NCBI RefSeq assembly: GCF_900105675.1
Contig: NZ_LT629786.1
Span: forward strand, 2,480,001-2,544,000
DNA length: 64,000 nucleotides
Direction of reading: 5' to 3'
DNA from: Pseudomonas synxantha
Lineage (GTDB): Bacteria > Pseudomonadota > Gammaproteobacteria > Pseudomonadales > Pseudomonadaceae
Below the pieces are notes generated by a model. It saw only the letters and a list, made by a program, of their open reading frames with translations, had not been told where the DNA came from and ran no database searches. The first letter of the stretch is position 1, and each line of letters starts with the position of its first letter. The position numbers and the translations under genes were made by a program. Positions 18,915 through 27,217 of this stretch are shown piece by piece.

Positions 18915-19184
18915 TCAGTCTTTCTGGTCGCGCAGGACATTGCCGGAGGCGCCGTCGATACGGGCTTCATAGACAGTGCCGTCGGACTTGCGACCTTTGA
19001 CTTCCCAGTAACCGTCATTGTCGGCTTCAGCCGAATAGACCTCGATATACCCAGCCTTGGTCTTCGCCACTTCAATGGCCTTCTCAATAGGGATCCAGCC
19101 GGCGCCCGGCTTATCGGCCAGGGCGGCGCCAGCGCTGAGCAGCGCGGTGGTTGCACACAGGGCGACTAAGGTTTTCTTCAACAT
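18915..19184 (-). CDS. Small periplasmic PepSY-domain protein
   Basis: 89 residues. The signal peptide MLKKTLVALCATTALLSAGA with the ALA-D cleavage site predicts export to the periplasm. The mature part is a single PepSY domain: IEKAIEVAKTKAGYIEVYSA, then YWEVKGRKSDGTVYEARIDG and SGNVLRDQKD. PepSY proteins are thought to bind or inhibit peptidases or sense envelope conditions. It is convergent to the metallopeptidase-toxin gene, with 20 bases between stops. A functional link (a PepSY protease modulator beside a metallopeptidase) is tempting but unproven. Confidence 0.85.
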   Translation of the reverse strand: MLKKTLVALCATTALLSAGAALADKPGAGWIPIEKAIEVAKTKAGYIEVYSAEADNDGYWEVKGRKSDGTVYEARIDGASGNVLRDQKD

Positions 19185-19336
19185 ATTCGTACTCCATTGT
19201 GGGAATGCCGGACACTTGTCCTGATATTTTAGGTATTACCAAATAAGAATAAGTTCCAATTGATGTGCAATCGCCATGATGGCGGTTCTCGCCGCCTGCC
19301 TCGGGGGGTTAGAATGCGGCAAACCAGGATGAGTCA

Positions 19337-20332
19337 ATGAGCGAAAAGCCCCTTTCAGACGCCGAATACGATGCGATCACCGACGCCGCCGCGCATTGGT
19401 GCATGCGCCTGCACGCCGCCGATTGCACGGCGAGCGAACGTCAGGCTTTTACGCAATGGCACGACGCCCATCCGCTGCACGCCTTCGAATATGCGGCCAT
19501 GCTGGAAATCTGGGAGGTGGCCGAGCACCTGCCCCGCCTCCCACCTGCCCCAACGGTGGCCCCCGTCAAGCCACGCAGCCGGTTACGCAACTACGCAGTG
19601 GCCGCAGCGGTCTGCCTTGGCGCATTGCCGCTTGCGGCCTTTACCGGCTGGGAAGCCGGTTGGTTGCCCAGTTCTTATGAACATTTCGAAGCAACCAATG
19701 GCCTGGAAAAAATCACCCTCGGCGATGGCAGCCAAGTGGAGTTGAACCTGGGCACCGAGCTGGTCTACAGCCACTACAAGGACCAGCGCCGGGTCACCTT
19801 GAAAAAGGGCGAAGCGTTCTTCAAGGTGACCCACGACCGCGAACACCCGTTTATCGTGCGGGCCGGCGAAGGCCAGGTGCGGGTAACCGGCACCCAGTTC
19901 AACGTCTGGGAATACGACGAACAGGTACGGGTGATATTGCTGGAAGGCTCGGTGCAGGTTTCCAGCGACGCGGAGCACGCCAGTGTACCGCTGAGCCCAG
20001 GCATGCAGGCCAGCTTTCGCCAGGGTGACGACACCCCGCAAGTCACCGCCATCAGCCCCGATGACAGCGCGCTGGCATGGCGCCACGGCAAGCTGGTGCT
20101 CGACAACCTGCCCCTGGCGGATGCGCTGCCGCTGATCAACCGTTACCTGAAAACGCCGGTCATGCTGGCAGACGCCGGTACCGGCAAGATCCGCATCGGC
20201 GGTATCTACAATATCAACGAAGTCAGCAACCTCGTTCCCTCCCTGCCCAAGGTGCTGCCGGTCTACCTGACCCAGAACCAGGACGGCAACCCCGTACTCA
20301 ATTCCATCCCAGGTAAAACGCCCAAGGGTTGA
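19337..20332 (+). CDS. Orphan FecR-family anti-sigma regulator
   Basis: 331 residues. The N-terminal cytoplasmic part (DAAAHWCMRLHAADCTASER, the DUF4880/FecR-N anti-sigma region) is followed by a transmembrane helix at about 82-100. The periplasmic FecR domain reads ATNGLEKITLGDGSQVELNL, GEAFFKVTHDREHPFIVRAG, VTGTQFNVW. The C-terminus resembles the FecR-associated end (KLVLDNLPLADALPLINRYL). FecR proteins normally sit between an ECF sigma factor and a TonB receptor. Neither is adjacent here, so this is an orphan. A terminator-like hairpin follows. Confidence 0.88.
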   Translation: MSEKPLSDAEYDAITDAAAHWCMRLHAADCTASERQAFTQWHDAHPLHAFEYAAMLEIWEVAEHLPRLPPAPTVAPVKPRSRLRNYAVAAAVCLGALPLAAFTGWEAGWLPSSYEHFEATNGLEKITLGDGSQVELNLGTELVYSHYKDQRRVTLKKGEAFFKVTHDREHPFIVRAGEGQVRVTGTQFNVWEYDEQVRVILLEGSVQVSSDAEHASVPLSPGMQASFRQGDDTPQVTAISPDDSALAWRHGKLVLDNLPLADALPLINRYLKTPVMLADAGTGKIRIGGIYNINEVSNLVPSLPKVLPVYLTQNQDGNPVLNSIPGKTPKG

Positions 20333-20339
20333 GCCCTCA

Positions 20340-20367
20340 TGCGGGCGTGGGTTCGCTCACGCCCGCA
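20340..20367 (+). terminator. Hairpin after the fecR-like gene
   Basis: TGCGGGCGTG-8 bases-CACGCCCGCA, a 10-bp perfect stem 7 bases after the stop, with a TTTT stretch about 7 bases beyond it. It probably separates fecR transcription from the fap promoter region. Confidence 0.7.
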
Positions 20368-20450
20368 GTCTCAGTTTTGAAACACCTCACGCCCCTGAAT
20401 CGCCCGCTTTGTGCGGATTCATCTATTTGTCATGGGCGGTGTTACATCGC

Positions 20451-20516
20451 TGAGACAGTGCGAGGTGAGGATGGGCCTGTCTCAAGCACCGGGGGACTGT
20501 TTCAATGTTGAAACAG
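20451..20516. promoter_or_regulatory. Palindromic upstream activator sites for fap
   Basis: Two inverted-repeat pairs share one half-site. TGAGACAG (20451-20458) pairs with CTGTCTCA (20477-20484), and a compact perfect palindrome CTGTTTCAA-TG-TTGAAACAG spans 20497-20516. They lie about 65-130 bases upstream of the sigma-54 -24 element, the usual place for enhancer-binding-protein sites. The activator encoded at 25561-26883 is the obvious candidate to bind them. Confidence 0.68.
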
Positions 20517-20578
20517 CGTTGCCATCACTTTGCCTGGCTCTAAACACAACCCACTGTAAATCAACAAAAAATCAAAAG

Positions 20579-20594
20579 CGGCACGGCTTCTGCT
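20579..20594 (+). promoter_or_regulatory. Sigma-54 (RpoN) promoter of fapA-F
   Basis: CGGCACGGCTTCTGCT matches the TGGCACG-N4-TTGCW consensus. GG (20580-20581) and GC (20592-20593) are separated by exactly 10 bases. The start of transcription should lie near 20605, about 40 bases before fapA. An AT-rich stretch with AATCAA (20559-20564) sits between this promoter and the palindromes, where IHF might bend the DNA. That last point is inference. Confidence 0.75.
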
Positions 20595-20646
20595 CTTTCC
20601 CTCACAACGCTGTTTAGGGTCAGCGTGAAGCATAAGGACTGCCGCC

Positions 20647-21099
20647 GTGAACACACTTGCTCAAGGTTCGATGACCGCACTGCTGGTCAGCTGTGTACTC
20701 AGCGCCGGTATCAGTATTCCGAGCTTTGCCGGTGACGGCGTTATCGTCACGGGTCGTAACGTGCAGGGGCATATGGTCGGCCGCCCGGCATTCGGCCCCG
20801 ACCCCTACCCCACTACCGCCAATGCCAATCCCAGCAAAGAGATTATCAACGCCCTGTCCGGCGAACTCAGCGACGCGGATATAGGCGGTATCAGCAGCGG
20901 CGCAAGCCTCGCCCGCTCCATCCAGCCCAATGCCAGTTTGTCTGGTCTTGGCACCACACAGCACGGCATGTCGACACTGGGCACTGGCGCAGCCGCCGGC
21001 CATGGTGCGGGCAACAGCATGGGCGGGCAGATCAGCGACTCGATCCAGCGCGGCATGGCGCCCTTGAACAACCTCGGCAACATGCTGGGGGGCAAGTGA
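20647..21099 (+). CDS. fapA: Functional amyloid protein FapA
   Basis: 150 residues, GTG start with AAGGA 9 bases upstream. A signal peptide covers about residues 1-28 (ending SFAG). The mature protein is Gly/Ser/Asn-rich with low complexity, for example [20 protein letters not shown]. First gene of the six-gene fap operon that makes extracellular amyloid fibrils for biofilm. FapA influences the distribution of FapB and FapC in fibrils and is thought to act as a chaperone-like factor. It overlaps fapB by one base (TGATG). Expression should depend on the sigma-54 promoter at 20579-20594. Confidence 0.9.
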   Translation: MNTLAQGSMTALLVSCVLSAGISIPSFAGDGVIVTGRNVQGHMVGRPAFGPDPYPTTANANPSKEIINALSGELSDADIGGISSGASLARSIQPNASLSGLGTTQHGMSTLGTGAAAGHGAGNSMGGQISDSIQRGMAPLNNLGNMLGGK

Positions 21100-21650
21100 T
21101 GAATCGCGCCCTGTTGATTTTCGCCCTGTTGGGCAGCGCCTCGGCCATGGCCGACAACACCGCGGTGATCAACAACAGCGGCCAGCAGTACGAAGGTGTG
21201 CTGTCGATCAACCAGGCAGCCGGCACCCAGCAACAAACGTCCAACAGCCGCGCCATTGCGCTCGGTGGCCAGGCCACCACCGTCGACATCCAGAAGCTCA
21301 ATGGCAAGGTCGACCCGGCCCTGAACGCCAAGGCGGCGATCCAGGGCACTTCTTTTATCAATGGCAACGGTGTGCTGGGCATCAACCAGTCGGCCGGCGC
21401 CAATAACCAATCGATCAATGCGGTGCGGATCAGCCTCAACCCTGGCCCGCAAAGCATCGATGACAGCGTCCTGTTGCAACAGAACACGACGACGCTGGCA
21501 ACTGACTCAGGGCTCACCCCCACCACTGGCAGCCGCCAGGTCGTTACCAGCGACCAGGCCTTCACCGGCAGCCGAGGTGTGATTCAGGTGAACCAGAGTG
21601 CCGGGGTGGGGAACCGAGTGGCTAACACCCTGGGCATCACTATCAAGTGA
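21099..21650 (+). CDS. fapB: Minor amyloid subunit / nucleator FapB
   Basis: 183 residues with signal peptide [18 protein letters not shown]. Three imperfect amyloid repeats are visible: VLSINQAAGTQQQTSNSRAI, VLGINQSAGANNQSINAVRI and VIQVNQSAGVGNRVANTLGI. FapB is the minor fibril component proposed to nucleate FapC. The ATG at 21099 overlaps the fapA stop, with a GGGGGG stretch as ribosome-binding site. A GTG one codon earlier is also possible. Confidence 0.92.
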   Translation: MNRALLIFALLGSASAMADNTAVINNSGQQYEGVLSINQAAGTQQQTSNSRAIALGGQATTVDIQKLNGKVDPALNAKAAIQGTSFINGNGVLGINQSAGANNQSINAVRISLNPGPQSIDDSVLLQQNTTTLATDSGLTPTTGSRQVVTSDQAFTGSRGVIQVNQSAGVGNRVANTLGITIK

Positions 21651-21718
21651 CCGCTTGATAGACGTTCGTTAGGCCGTACCAACACTTAACCAACTAATCA
21701 GAAGCAAGGAGAAACACC

Positions 21719-22456
21719 ATGAAACCTCAAATGGCGCTCAAACCACTGGTTTTCGCTCTCGCCGCACTCATGGCTGCTGCTGCTCAAGCGGGTGGCTGGC
21801 ATCCAACCCCTCAACCCACCGGCACTGTTGCCGCTGTCGTCACCGATGTACAAAAAAGCGAACACAACAAATTCGACGACACCAACACCGAAAACAACGC
21901 CTCGGCCGATAACTCGGTCAACAGCAACAGCGGTAACGTCGGGGTCAACGCGCAATCGGGGTCCGGTAACCTGGCTGACAACGCCGGTGCCATCTCCAGT
22001 GCTAAAGGTGACTTTGCGACGGTGTTTGCGGTGATCGATGTGGATCAAGGCAGTGCGGGCAATAACTTCGTCAACAAAGGAACGCAAAACAACGCCTCTC
22101 TTGATGGTTCCATCACTGGTAACTCCGGCAACGTGGGTTACAACGGCCAGGCCGGGCAAGGCAACCAAGGTAAAAACAACCTGGCAATCACTACTGCCGA
22201 TGGCAAGAACATCGCAGCGGCCTCCAACACCGAGCAAAACTCGCTCAACAACAGCTACCTCAATGCGGCTGCCAGCAGCCATGGTTATGGTGGCAAGCCG
22301 CAATACGTGTCCAACAACGCAAGCCTCGACAACTCGGTTAACCGCAACTCCGGCAACGTAGGCGTCAACCTGCAATCCGGTGCGGGCAACCAAGGCAGCA
22401 ACAGCCTGGCGATCGGCCAAGGTTGCAGCGTCTGCAGCAGCAGCGTGCGCTTCTGA
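21719..22456 (+). CDS. fapC: Major functional amyloid subunit FapC
   Basis: 245 residues, signal peptide to about residue 25 (AAAQAGG). Three amyloid repeats (R1-R3) contain NSGNVGVNAQSGSGNLADNA, NSGNVGYNGQAGQGNQGKNN and NSGNVGVNLQSGAGNQGSNS. They are joined by two linkers, about 31 and 41 residues long. The C-terminus carries the family CxxC motif (CSVC). FapC is the main fibril component, exported by FapF. AAGGAG precedes the ATG. A hairpin right after the stop probably limits read-through into fapDEF and so favours FapC. Confidence 0.95.
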   Translation: MKPQMALKPLVFALAALMAAAAQAGGWHPTPQPTGTVAAVVTDVQKSEHNKFDDTNTENNASADNSVNSNSGNVGVNAQSGSGNLADNAGAISSAKGDFATVFAVIDVDQGSAGNNFVNKGTQNNASLDGSITGNSGNVGYNGQAGQGNQGKNNLAITTADGKNIAAASNTEQNSLNNSYLNAAASSHGYGGKPQYVSNNASLDNSVNRNSGNVGVNLQSGAGNQGSNSLAIGQGCSVCSSSVRF

Positions 22457-22462
22457 TCCAAC

Positions 22463-22484
22463 GGGGCCTTGGCAACAAGGCCCC
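22463..22484 (+). terminator. Attenuator-like hairpin between fapC and fapD
   Basis: GGGGCCTT-GGCAAC-AAGGCCCC, a perfect 8-bp stem followed by TTCTTATT, 6 bases after the fapC stop. fapDEF continue downstream on the same strand without an obvious new promoter. A partial terminator or 3' stabilising hairpin that raises FapC over FapD-F is the simplest reading. Confidence 0.7.
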
Positions 22485-22517
22485 TTCTTATTCCAGTGTC
22501 CAGCAGGTGATCCGATC

Positions 22518-23198
22518 ATGCGCCTCGCGATTCTCACCCTCCTGATGTTGCTCACCGGCACGACCTGGGCAGGCACCATGGCGATCTCCGCCATGCCCGG
22601 CGGCGCGGTGATCTACAAGAAGGTCGAGAGTATCCGTGAGCGCCGCTTCGCCAACCTGGTGGAACAGAAAACCGATTTCAGCTGCGGTGCGGCGGCGCTC
22701 GCCACCATACTGCGCCAGGCCTATTGGCTGGATGTCGACGAAGCCCACATCATCAAAGGCATGCTGGTCACTGCCGACCAGGACCTGGTACGAACCCAGG
22801 GCTTTTCCATGCTGGACATGAAGCGCTACCTCGAAAGCATCGGCATGCGTGCCCGCGGCTACAAGATCGCGCCGGATACCTTGCTGACCGTGAAAATCCC
22901 CGTGGTGGTGCTGCTGGAAATCCGCGGCTACAAGCACTTCGTGGTGATGCAGCGGGCCGACAAGGACTGGGTATATATCGGCGATCCCGTACTCGGCCAC
23001 AAGCGCTATTCCCGCGACGACTTCGTCAAAGGTTGGAATGGCATTGTCTTCGCCGTACTGGGTGAAGGTTACGACAAGGCCAATGTCTTGCTCGACCCGC
23101 CCATGCCGCTGACCGCCAAGAGCCAGATGAATGAGTTCAGGCCGGTGGGCGATGCAGAGCTGATGGATTTCGGTTTTATCCAGAGCGACTTCTTCTAG
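22518..23198 (+). CDS. fapD: Fap-associated C39-like cysteine peptidase FapD
   Basis: 226 residues with signal peptide (about 1-19). The peptidase C39-like core has Cys56 in QKTDFSCGAAALATIL, His140 in IRGYKHFVVMQ and Asp156 in YIGDPVLGHKRYS, a plausible Cys-His-Asp triad. FapD is a periplasmic protease needed for fibril production and is thought to process Fap components. The ATG at 22518 places the signal peptide correctly. The longer open frame upstream runs through fapC and the hairpin. Confidence 0.92.
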   Translation: MRLAILTLLMLLTGTTWAGTMAISAMPGGAVIYKKVESIRERRFANLVEQKTDFSCGAAALATILRQAYWLDVDEAHIIKGMLVTADQDLVRTQGFSMLDMKRYLESIGMRARGYKIAPDTLLTVKIPVVVLLEIRGYKHFVVMQRADKDWVYIGDPVLGHKRYSRDDFVKGWNGIVFAVLGEGYDKANVLLDPPMPLTAKSQMNEFRPVGDAELMDFGFIQSDFF

Positions 23199-23235
23199 AA
23201 GCGCAATAAGAGGCAGGAAGCCTCAGGAGCCGCAG

Positions 23236-23979
23236 ATGAACACTTACCGTTGGCTGACGCTGTTGTGCGTGGCAGCCTCAATGCCCGCTTATGCGTCATC
23301 GGGGTTCAAGCCCATCGAACTCAAGGACGCGGAAATGGCCGAGCTGCGTGGCCGCTATGTGATGCCGGGGCGCATCATCAGCTTCGGCATCGTCATGAGC
23401 AGCACGTGGACCAATGCCGTCGGTGACAGCATCACCGGCACGGCCAACATGCAGATCGACAAGACCACTATCACCCCGCAGTTCTATGTGCAAACCACCG
23501 GTTCGACCGGTACCGGCACGCCTCCAACCACCGGCACCGGCAACGTGGTCGGGGGGGCGGGCCTGGGCAGCGGCCAGGGCGTGACCCAAAGTGTGCGCAC
23601 GGCCGGCGATGGCAACACCGCCTACAACAACGTCGGCATCAATGTTGAGAACGGCGTTGCCCCCGCCAATAACCTCCAATCCGGACAGGTGCTGATGGCC
23701 GGAGGTACTGTGAGCGGTGACAGCGCAGCGGGCCGCATCAGCGTATCGGCCAACAATGGCGGCGTGCAGATGGCGATCCAGGCCAACCACAACCAAGGCA
23801 GCAGCCTGCAGCAGATCGGTGGCGGCAACGTGCTGCAGGGTACGGTGCTGACCGGCAATACCAACCTTGTCAAAAATATCACTCAGATCAATGTGGTGAT
23901 GAACAACAACGGCTTGAATAACGCCGCGTTGAACTGCAATTTGGATCAGCTCAAAGGCCTACGTACGCTCGGTTATTGA
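23236..23979 (+). CDS. fapE: Fap extracellular component FapE
   Basis: 247 residues with signal peptide MNTYRWLTLLCVAASMPAYA. The mature protein has a conserved N-terminal part (FKPIELKDAEMAELRGRYVM), a Gly/Thr-rich central linker and Asn/Gln/Gly-rich segments (GDGNTAYNNVGINV, QQIGGGNVLQGTVLTGN). FapE is found in small amounts in fibrils and may cap or assist assembly. AGGAG stands about 10 bases before the ATG. It lies between fapD and fapF in the normal operon order. Confidence 0.9.
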   Translation: MNTYRWLTLLCVAASMPAYASSGFKPIELKDAEMAELRGRYVMPGRIISFGIVMSSTWTNAVGDSITGTANMQIDKTTITPQFYVQTTGSTGTGTPPTTGTGNVVGGAGLGSGQGVTQSVRTAGDGNTAYNNVGINVENGVAPANNLQSGQVLMAGGTVSGDSAAGRISVSANNGGVQMAIQANHNQGSSLQQIGGGNVLQGTVLTGNTNLVKNITQINVVMNNNGLNNAALNCNLDQLKGLRTLGY

Positions 23980-24029
23980 ACTACGCTGACCCTTCGACAC
24001 TTACGCATTAGTAAAGGACGGCTTATTTC

Positions 24030-25328
24030 ATGCATCGATCGTTATCGCTACGTGCGGTGATTTGTTTAAGTACGCTCTTGCCCGCATCGCTATTGTATGC
24101 CGCGCCAGACGCCGATATCGAAGCCCTGAAGAGGGAACTCCTGGAACTCAAGCAACGTTATGACGTGCAGCAAAAAGCCTTGGCTGTGCTGGAACAACGG
24201 GTACGTCAGGTAGAGGATCAACCGGCGACGCCCGCCCCCAGGCGCCTGGCCAAGTCACCTGCCGACTTCAAGAATGGCGGTAACGCTGTTGCGACCACGG
24301 GGACTGGAGCCACAGCCGCCTCGGGGGGGGCAGGCAGTTCCTACGGCCAATCCCTCAAGGACGATTCGGCCCCCGCGCAAAGTGTGAGCAACCTCTACAA
24401 CGAGGCCAGTGGTTTCTTCGGCAATGGCAAGTTCAGCGTTGAAACCGGCATCACCTATGCCCGTTATGATGCGCGCCAATTGACCCTCAATGGCTTCCTC
24501 GCACTGGACTCGATCTTCCTCGGCAACATCAACCTGGACCGGATCAAGTCCGACAGCTGGACCCTGGACCTCACCGGGCGCTACAACGTCGACAACCGTT
24601 GGCAGTTCGACCTGAACGTACCGGTGGTGTACCGCGACTCGACCTACCAGTCGGCCGGCGCCGGCAACGACGCCACCGCCACCTCGGAAGGCTCGGTAAC
24701 CCGCGACCCGACCATTGGCGATGTCAACTTTGGCGTGGCCTACAAGTTCCTCGACGAAACCCCGACCTTGCCGGATGCCGTGGTATCTGTACGGGTCAAG
24801 GCGCCCACGGGTAAAGAGCCTTTCGGCATCAAGCTGGTCAGGCAACCCACCAACGACAACCTCTATCTGCCGGAAAGCCTGCCAACAGGCAACGGGGTCT
24901 GGTCGGTTACCCCGGGCATTTCCCTGGTCAAGACCTTCGACCCGGCAGTGTTGTTTGGCTCGCTGTCGTATACCCACAACTTTGAAGATTCGTTTGACGA
25001 TATCAGCAGCGACGTCAACCAGAAAGTCGGCGGTAAAGTCCGCCTGGGCGACAGCTTCCAGTTCGGCGTCGGCGTAGCCTTCGCGCTCAACGAAAAGATG
25101 AGCATGTCGTTCTCGGTCTCCGACCTGGTGCAGCGCAAGAGCAAGCTCAAGCCGGACGGCGGCGACTGGCAATCGGTGGTGTCCAGCGATGCCAATGCCG
25201 GTTACTTCAACGTGGGCATGACCATTGCCGCCTCGGATAACCTGACCATCGTGCCGAACCTGGCGATCGGCATGACCGATGATGCACCGGACTTTACGTT
25301 CAGCCTGAAATTTCCGTATTACTTCTGA
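24030..25328 (+). CDS. fapF: Outer-membrane amyloid secretion pore FapF
   Basis: 432 residues. A signal peptide covers about residues 1-25. An N-terminal coiled coil follows ([20 protein letters not shown] and the next 25 residues), then a Gly/Ala-rich linker, then a beta-barrel of about 300 residues with alternating amphipathic strands. FapF forms a trimeric pore that exports FapA, B, C and E; the coiled coil trimerises in the periplasm. The barrel ends with the terminal-aromatic outer-membrane signature LKFPYYF. Last gene of the fap operon, followed by REP copies. Confidence 0.92.
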   Translation: MHRSLSLRAVICLSTLLPASLLYAAPDADIEALKRELLELKQRYDVQQKALAVLEQRVRQVEDQPATPAPRRLAKSPADFKNGGNAVATTGTGATAASGGAGSSYGQSLKDDSAPAQSVSNLYNEASGFFGNGKFSVETGITYARYDARQLTLNGFLALDSIFLGNINLDRIKSDSWTLDLTGRYNVDNRWQFDLNVPVVYRDSTYQSAGAGNDATATSEGSVTRDPTIGDVNFGVAYKFLDETPTLPDAVVSVRVKAPTGKEPFGIKLVRQPTNDNLYLPESLPTGNGVWSVTPGISLVKTFDPAVLFGSLSYTHNFEDSFDDISSDVNQKVGGKVRLGDSFQFGVGVAFALNEKMSMSFSVSDLVQRKSKLKPDGGDWQSVVSSDANAGYFNVGMTIAASDNLTIVPNLAIGMTDDAPDFTFSLKFPYYF

Positions 25329-25333
25329 CTACA

Positions 25334-25560
25334 CCCCCGATAGCGGTGGCTCAGCTACAGGTAAGTGACTGACAGCCTGCTATCGGGAGCAAGCCCCCTC
25401 CCACATTTTGATATGGGTCAGTCTGATGGGTTTGGTAGTGACGAGCCGCCGCAGTCAGGCGCAGTAGTGTTCAACTGAAGGAATGTTGCCCAAATGTGGG
25501 AGGGGGCTTGCCCCCGATAGCAGGGTGTCAGCCAGCTTATCTATAGCTGATACACCGCCA
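25334..25560. repeat. Two REP clusters between convergent fapF and the sigma-54 activator gene
   Basis: The first cluster spans 25334-25410, with a partial left copy (CCCCCGATAGCGG) and a full right copy (reverse of TGTGGGAGGGGGCTTGCTCC). The second spans 25493-25560, with a full left copy and a right remnant (TACACCGCCATC) that reaches the stop codon of the regulator gene. These palindromes fill the only gap between the convergent genes. Confidence 0.82.
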
Positions 25561-26883
25561 TCAGCGAATCTGGTGTTTATGCAGCAACCGGTAGAACGTC
25601 GGCCGGGAAATCCCCAGCACACGGGCGGCGACACTCAGGTTGTCGCTGTGCCGGTTGAGCACATCGCACAGCGCCTGGCGCTCGGCGCGGTGCTTGTAGT
25701 CTTCCAGTGTCGCCATCGGCGCCGAAAGCGCCTGTGGGCCTTGCAAGCCCAGATCAACGGCTTCGATCTGGCGCCCTTCGGCCAACACCAGGCCGCGGCG
25801 CACGCGGTTGGCCAGTTCCCGCACATTGCCCGGCCAAGGGTGTTGCCCCATCGCCACCAGCGCGTCCTCGCTGAAACTGCGCGGGCGCCGGCCGGTTTCC
25901 CGGCTATAGAAACGCGAAAAGTGGTTGGCCAGCATCGCCACGTCGCCATGGCGTTCGCGCAAAGGCGCGGTGACCACTTGCAGGACATTCAGGCGGTAAT
26001 ACAGGTCTTCGCGAAAGGTGCCCTTCTCCACCGCAGCTTCGAGGTTGACATGGGTCGCGGCAAGCACCCGCACATCCACCGGGATCGGCTGACTGCCGCC
26101 GACGCGCTCGATGTGTTTTTCCTGCAGGAAACGCAAAAGGTTGGCTTGCAGCTCCAGCGGTAGGTCACCGATTTCATCCAGGAACAGCGTGCCACCGTTG
26201 GCGGCCTCAATGCGCCCCACCTTGCGCTGATGAGCGCCGGTGAACGCGCCTTTTTCGTGACCGAACAGTTCGGATTGGATCAGGTGTTCAGGGATAGCAC
26301 CGCAATTGATCGCCACGAACGGTTTAGCGTGCCGTTGGGATTGCCGGTGCAAGGTCTTGGCCACCAGCTCTTTACCGGTGCCGCTGTCGCCGCGGATCAA
26401 CACAGGGGATTCAGTGGGGGCCAACTTGGCCAACAATTTGCGCAGTTCACGAATGGGGCGGCTGTCGCCCAACAGCTCGTGGGGCTCATCTACAGGCGCG
26501 TAACCCTTGCCACGCAGGCGCGCCATGCCGAACGCACGGCCGATAGTCACCTGGACCCGGGATACATCGAACGGCAACGTATGGAAGTCGAAGAACCATT
26601 CACAGACAAAATCAGCGACGTTCTGCAGGCGTAATACATCCTGGCTGAGGACAGCAATCCACTCGGTGCCGCTGCGGCCAATCAATTCCTTGACCGCTTC
26701 GGGGCGCTCCAGATGGCTGGGCTGCAAGCGCAACAGGCCCACATCGCAGGAGCGCTCACCTACCGCCTGCAAGGCACAACTGTCCACTTCCCAGCCGGCC
26801 GTGCGCAAGCCAGGTAATAGGTCGTGGCAGTCGTCACAGGGGTCGACCACCAGCAAGCGGCGTTGGACGGGTGTCACAAGCAT
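25561..26883 (-). CDS. Sigma-54-dependent activator (VpsR/FleQ-like), candidate fap regulator
   Basis: 440 residues. The N-terminal receiver-like domain (about 1-130) lacks a clear phospho-acceptor pattern and resembles the VpsR-type pseudo-receiver. The central AAA+ domain has Walker A GDSGTGKE, the sigma-54 contact loop GAFTGA (in EKGAFTGAHQRK), Walker B GTLFLDEIGDL and the R-finger region FREDLYYRLNVL. The C-terminal Fis-type helix-turn-helix is LSVAARVLGISRPTFYRLLH. The enhancer-binding protein fits the sigma-54 promoter and palindromes upstream of fapA, and it lies convergently just after fapF. A second-messenger input (c-di-GMP) is known for VpsR and FleQ but not shown here. Confidence 0.9.
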   Translation of the reverse strand: MLVTPVQRRLLVVDPCDDCHDLLPGLRTAGWEVDSCALQAVGERSCDVGLLRLQPSHLERPEAVKELIGRSGTEWIAVLSQDVLRLQNVADFVCEWFFDFHTLPFDVSRVQVTIGRAFGMARLRGKGYAPVDEPHELLGDSRPIRELRKLLAKLAPTESPVLIRGDSGTGKELVAKTLHRQSQRHAKPFVAINCGAIPEHLIQSELFGHEKGAFTGAHQRKVGRIEAANGGTLFLDEIGDLPLELQANLLRFLQEKHIERVGGSQPIPVDVRVLAATHVNLEAAVEKGTFREDLYYRLNVLQVVTAPLRERHGDVAMLANHFSRFYSRETGRRPRSFSEDALVAMGQHPWPGNVRELANRVRRGLVLAEGRQIEAVDLGLQGPQALSAPMATLEDYKHRAERQALCDVLNRHSDNLSVAARVLGISRPTFYRLLHKHQIR

Positions 26884-27217
26884 GACGATTCCTTGGCGCC
26901 AGAATTATTAAAGTTATTTAGAAACAAGGGTTTGTGGCGACCGGTTGTAACCCTAGCAAGATATTGACGCCTGGCTTGTACCATTTCGCTATAAGTGCGG
27001 GCAAAAAGCCATGTAGCCCTCGCAAGTTGCCGGCGGCGCAAACTTTCATTCCGCTTTCAAAACAGGCATTTAGATGATGTTAATCAGGGAAAGTTAAAAT
27101 TTCTTGCTCTAGCATGTGACCCGCACCCCATCATCGTGCATCAGTACAAGTAACCCACCGCACGGTCAGCCCAACCGCCGGTACTCACTTGAATGGGCAT
27201 ACAGAGAGAAGACCCAA
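26884..27217. other. 334-bp intergenic region upstream of the activator and a small gene
   Basis: AT-richer than its surroundings and holds no credible gene. It must contain the promoter of the divergent activator gene and that of the small gene at 27218. AGGGTT...AACCCT forms a loose inverted repeat at about 26928-26955. I see no sigma-54 element and no copy of the fap palindrome here. Confidence 0.5.

Noticed and set aside
21719..22456. Repeats in fapC as a CRISPR-like array
   Set aside because: The repeats are in-frame protein repeats of the amyloid subunit with unequal linkers, not short palindromic repeats with uniform spacers.
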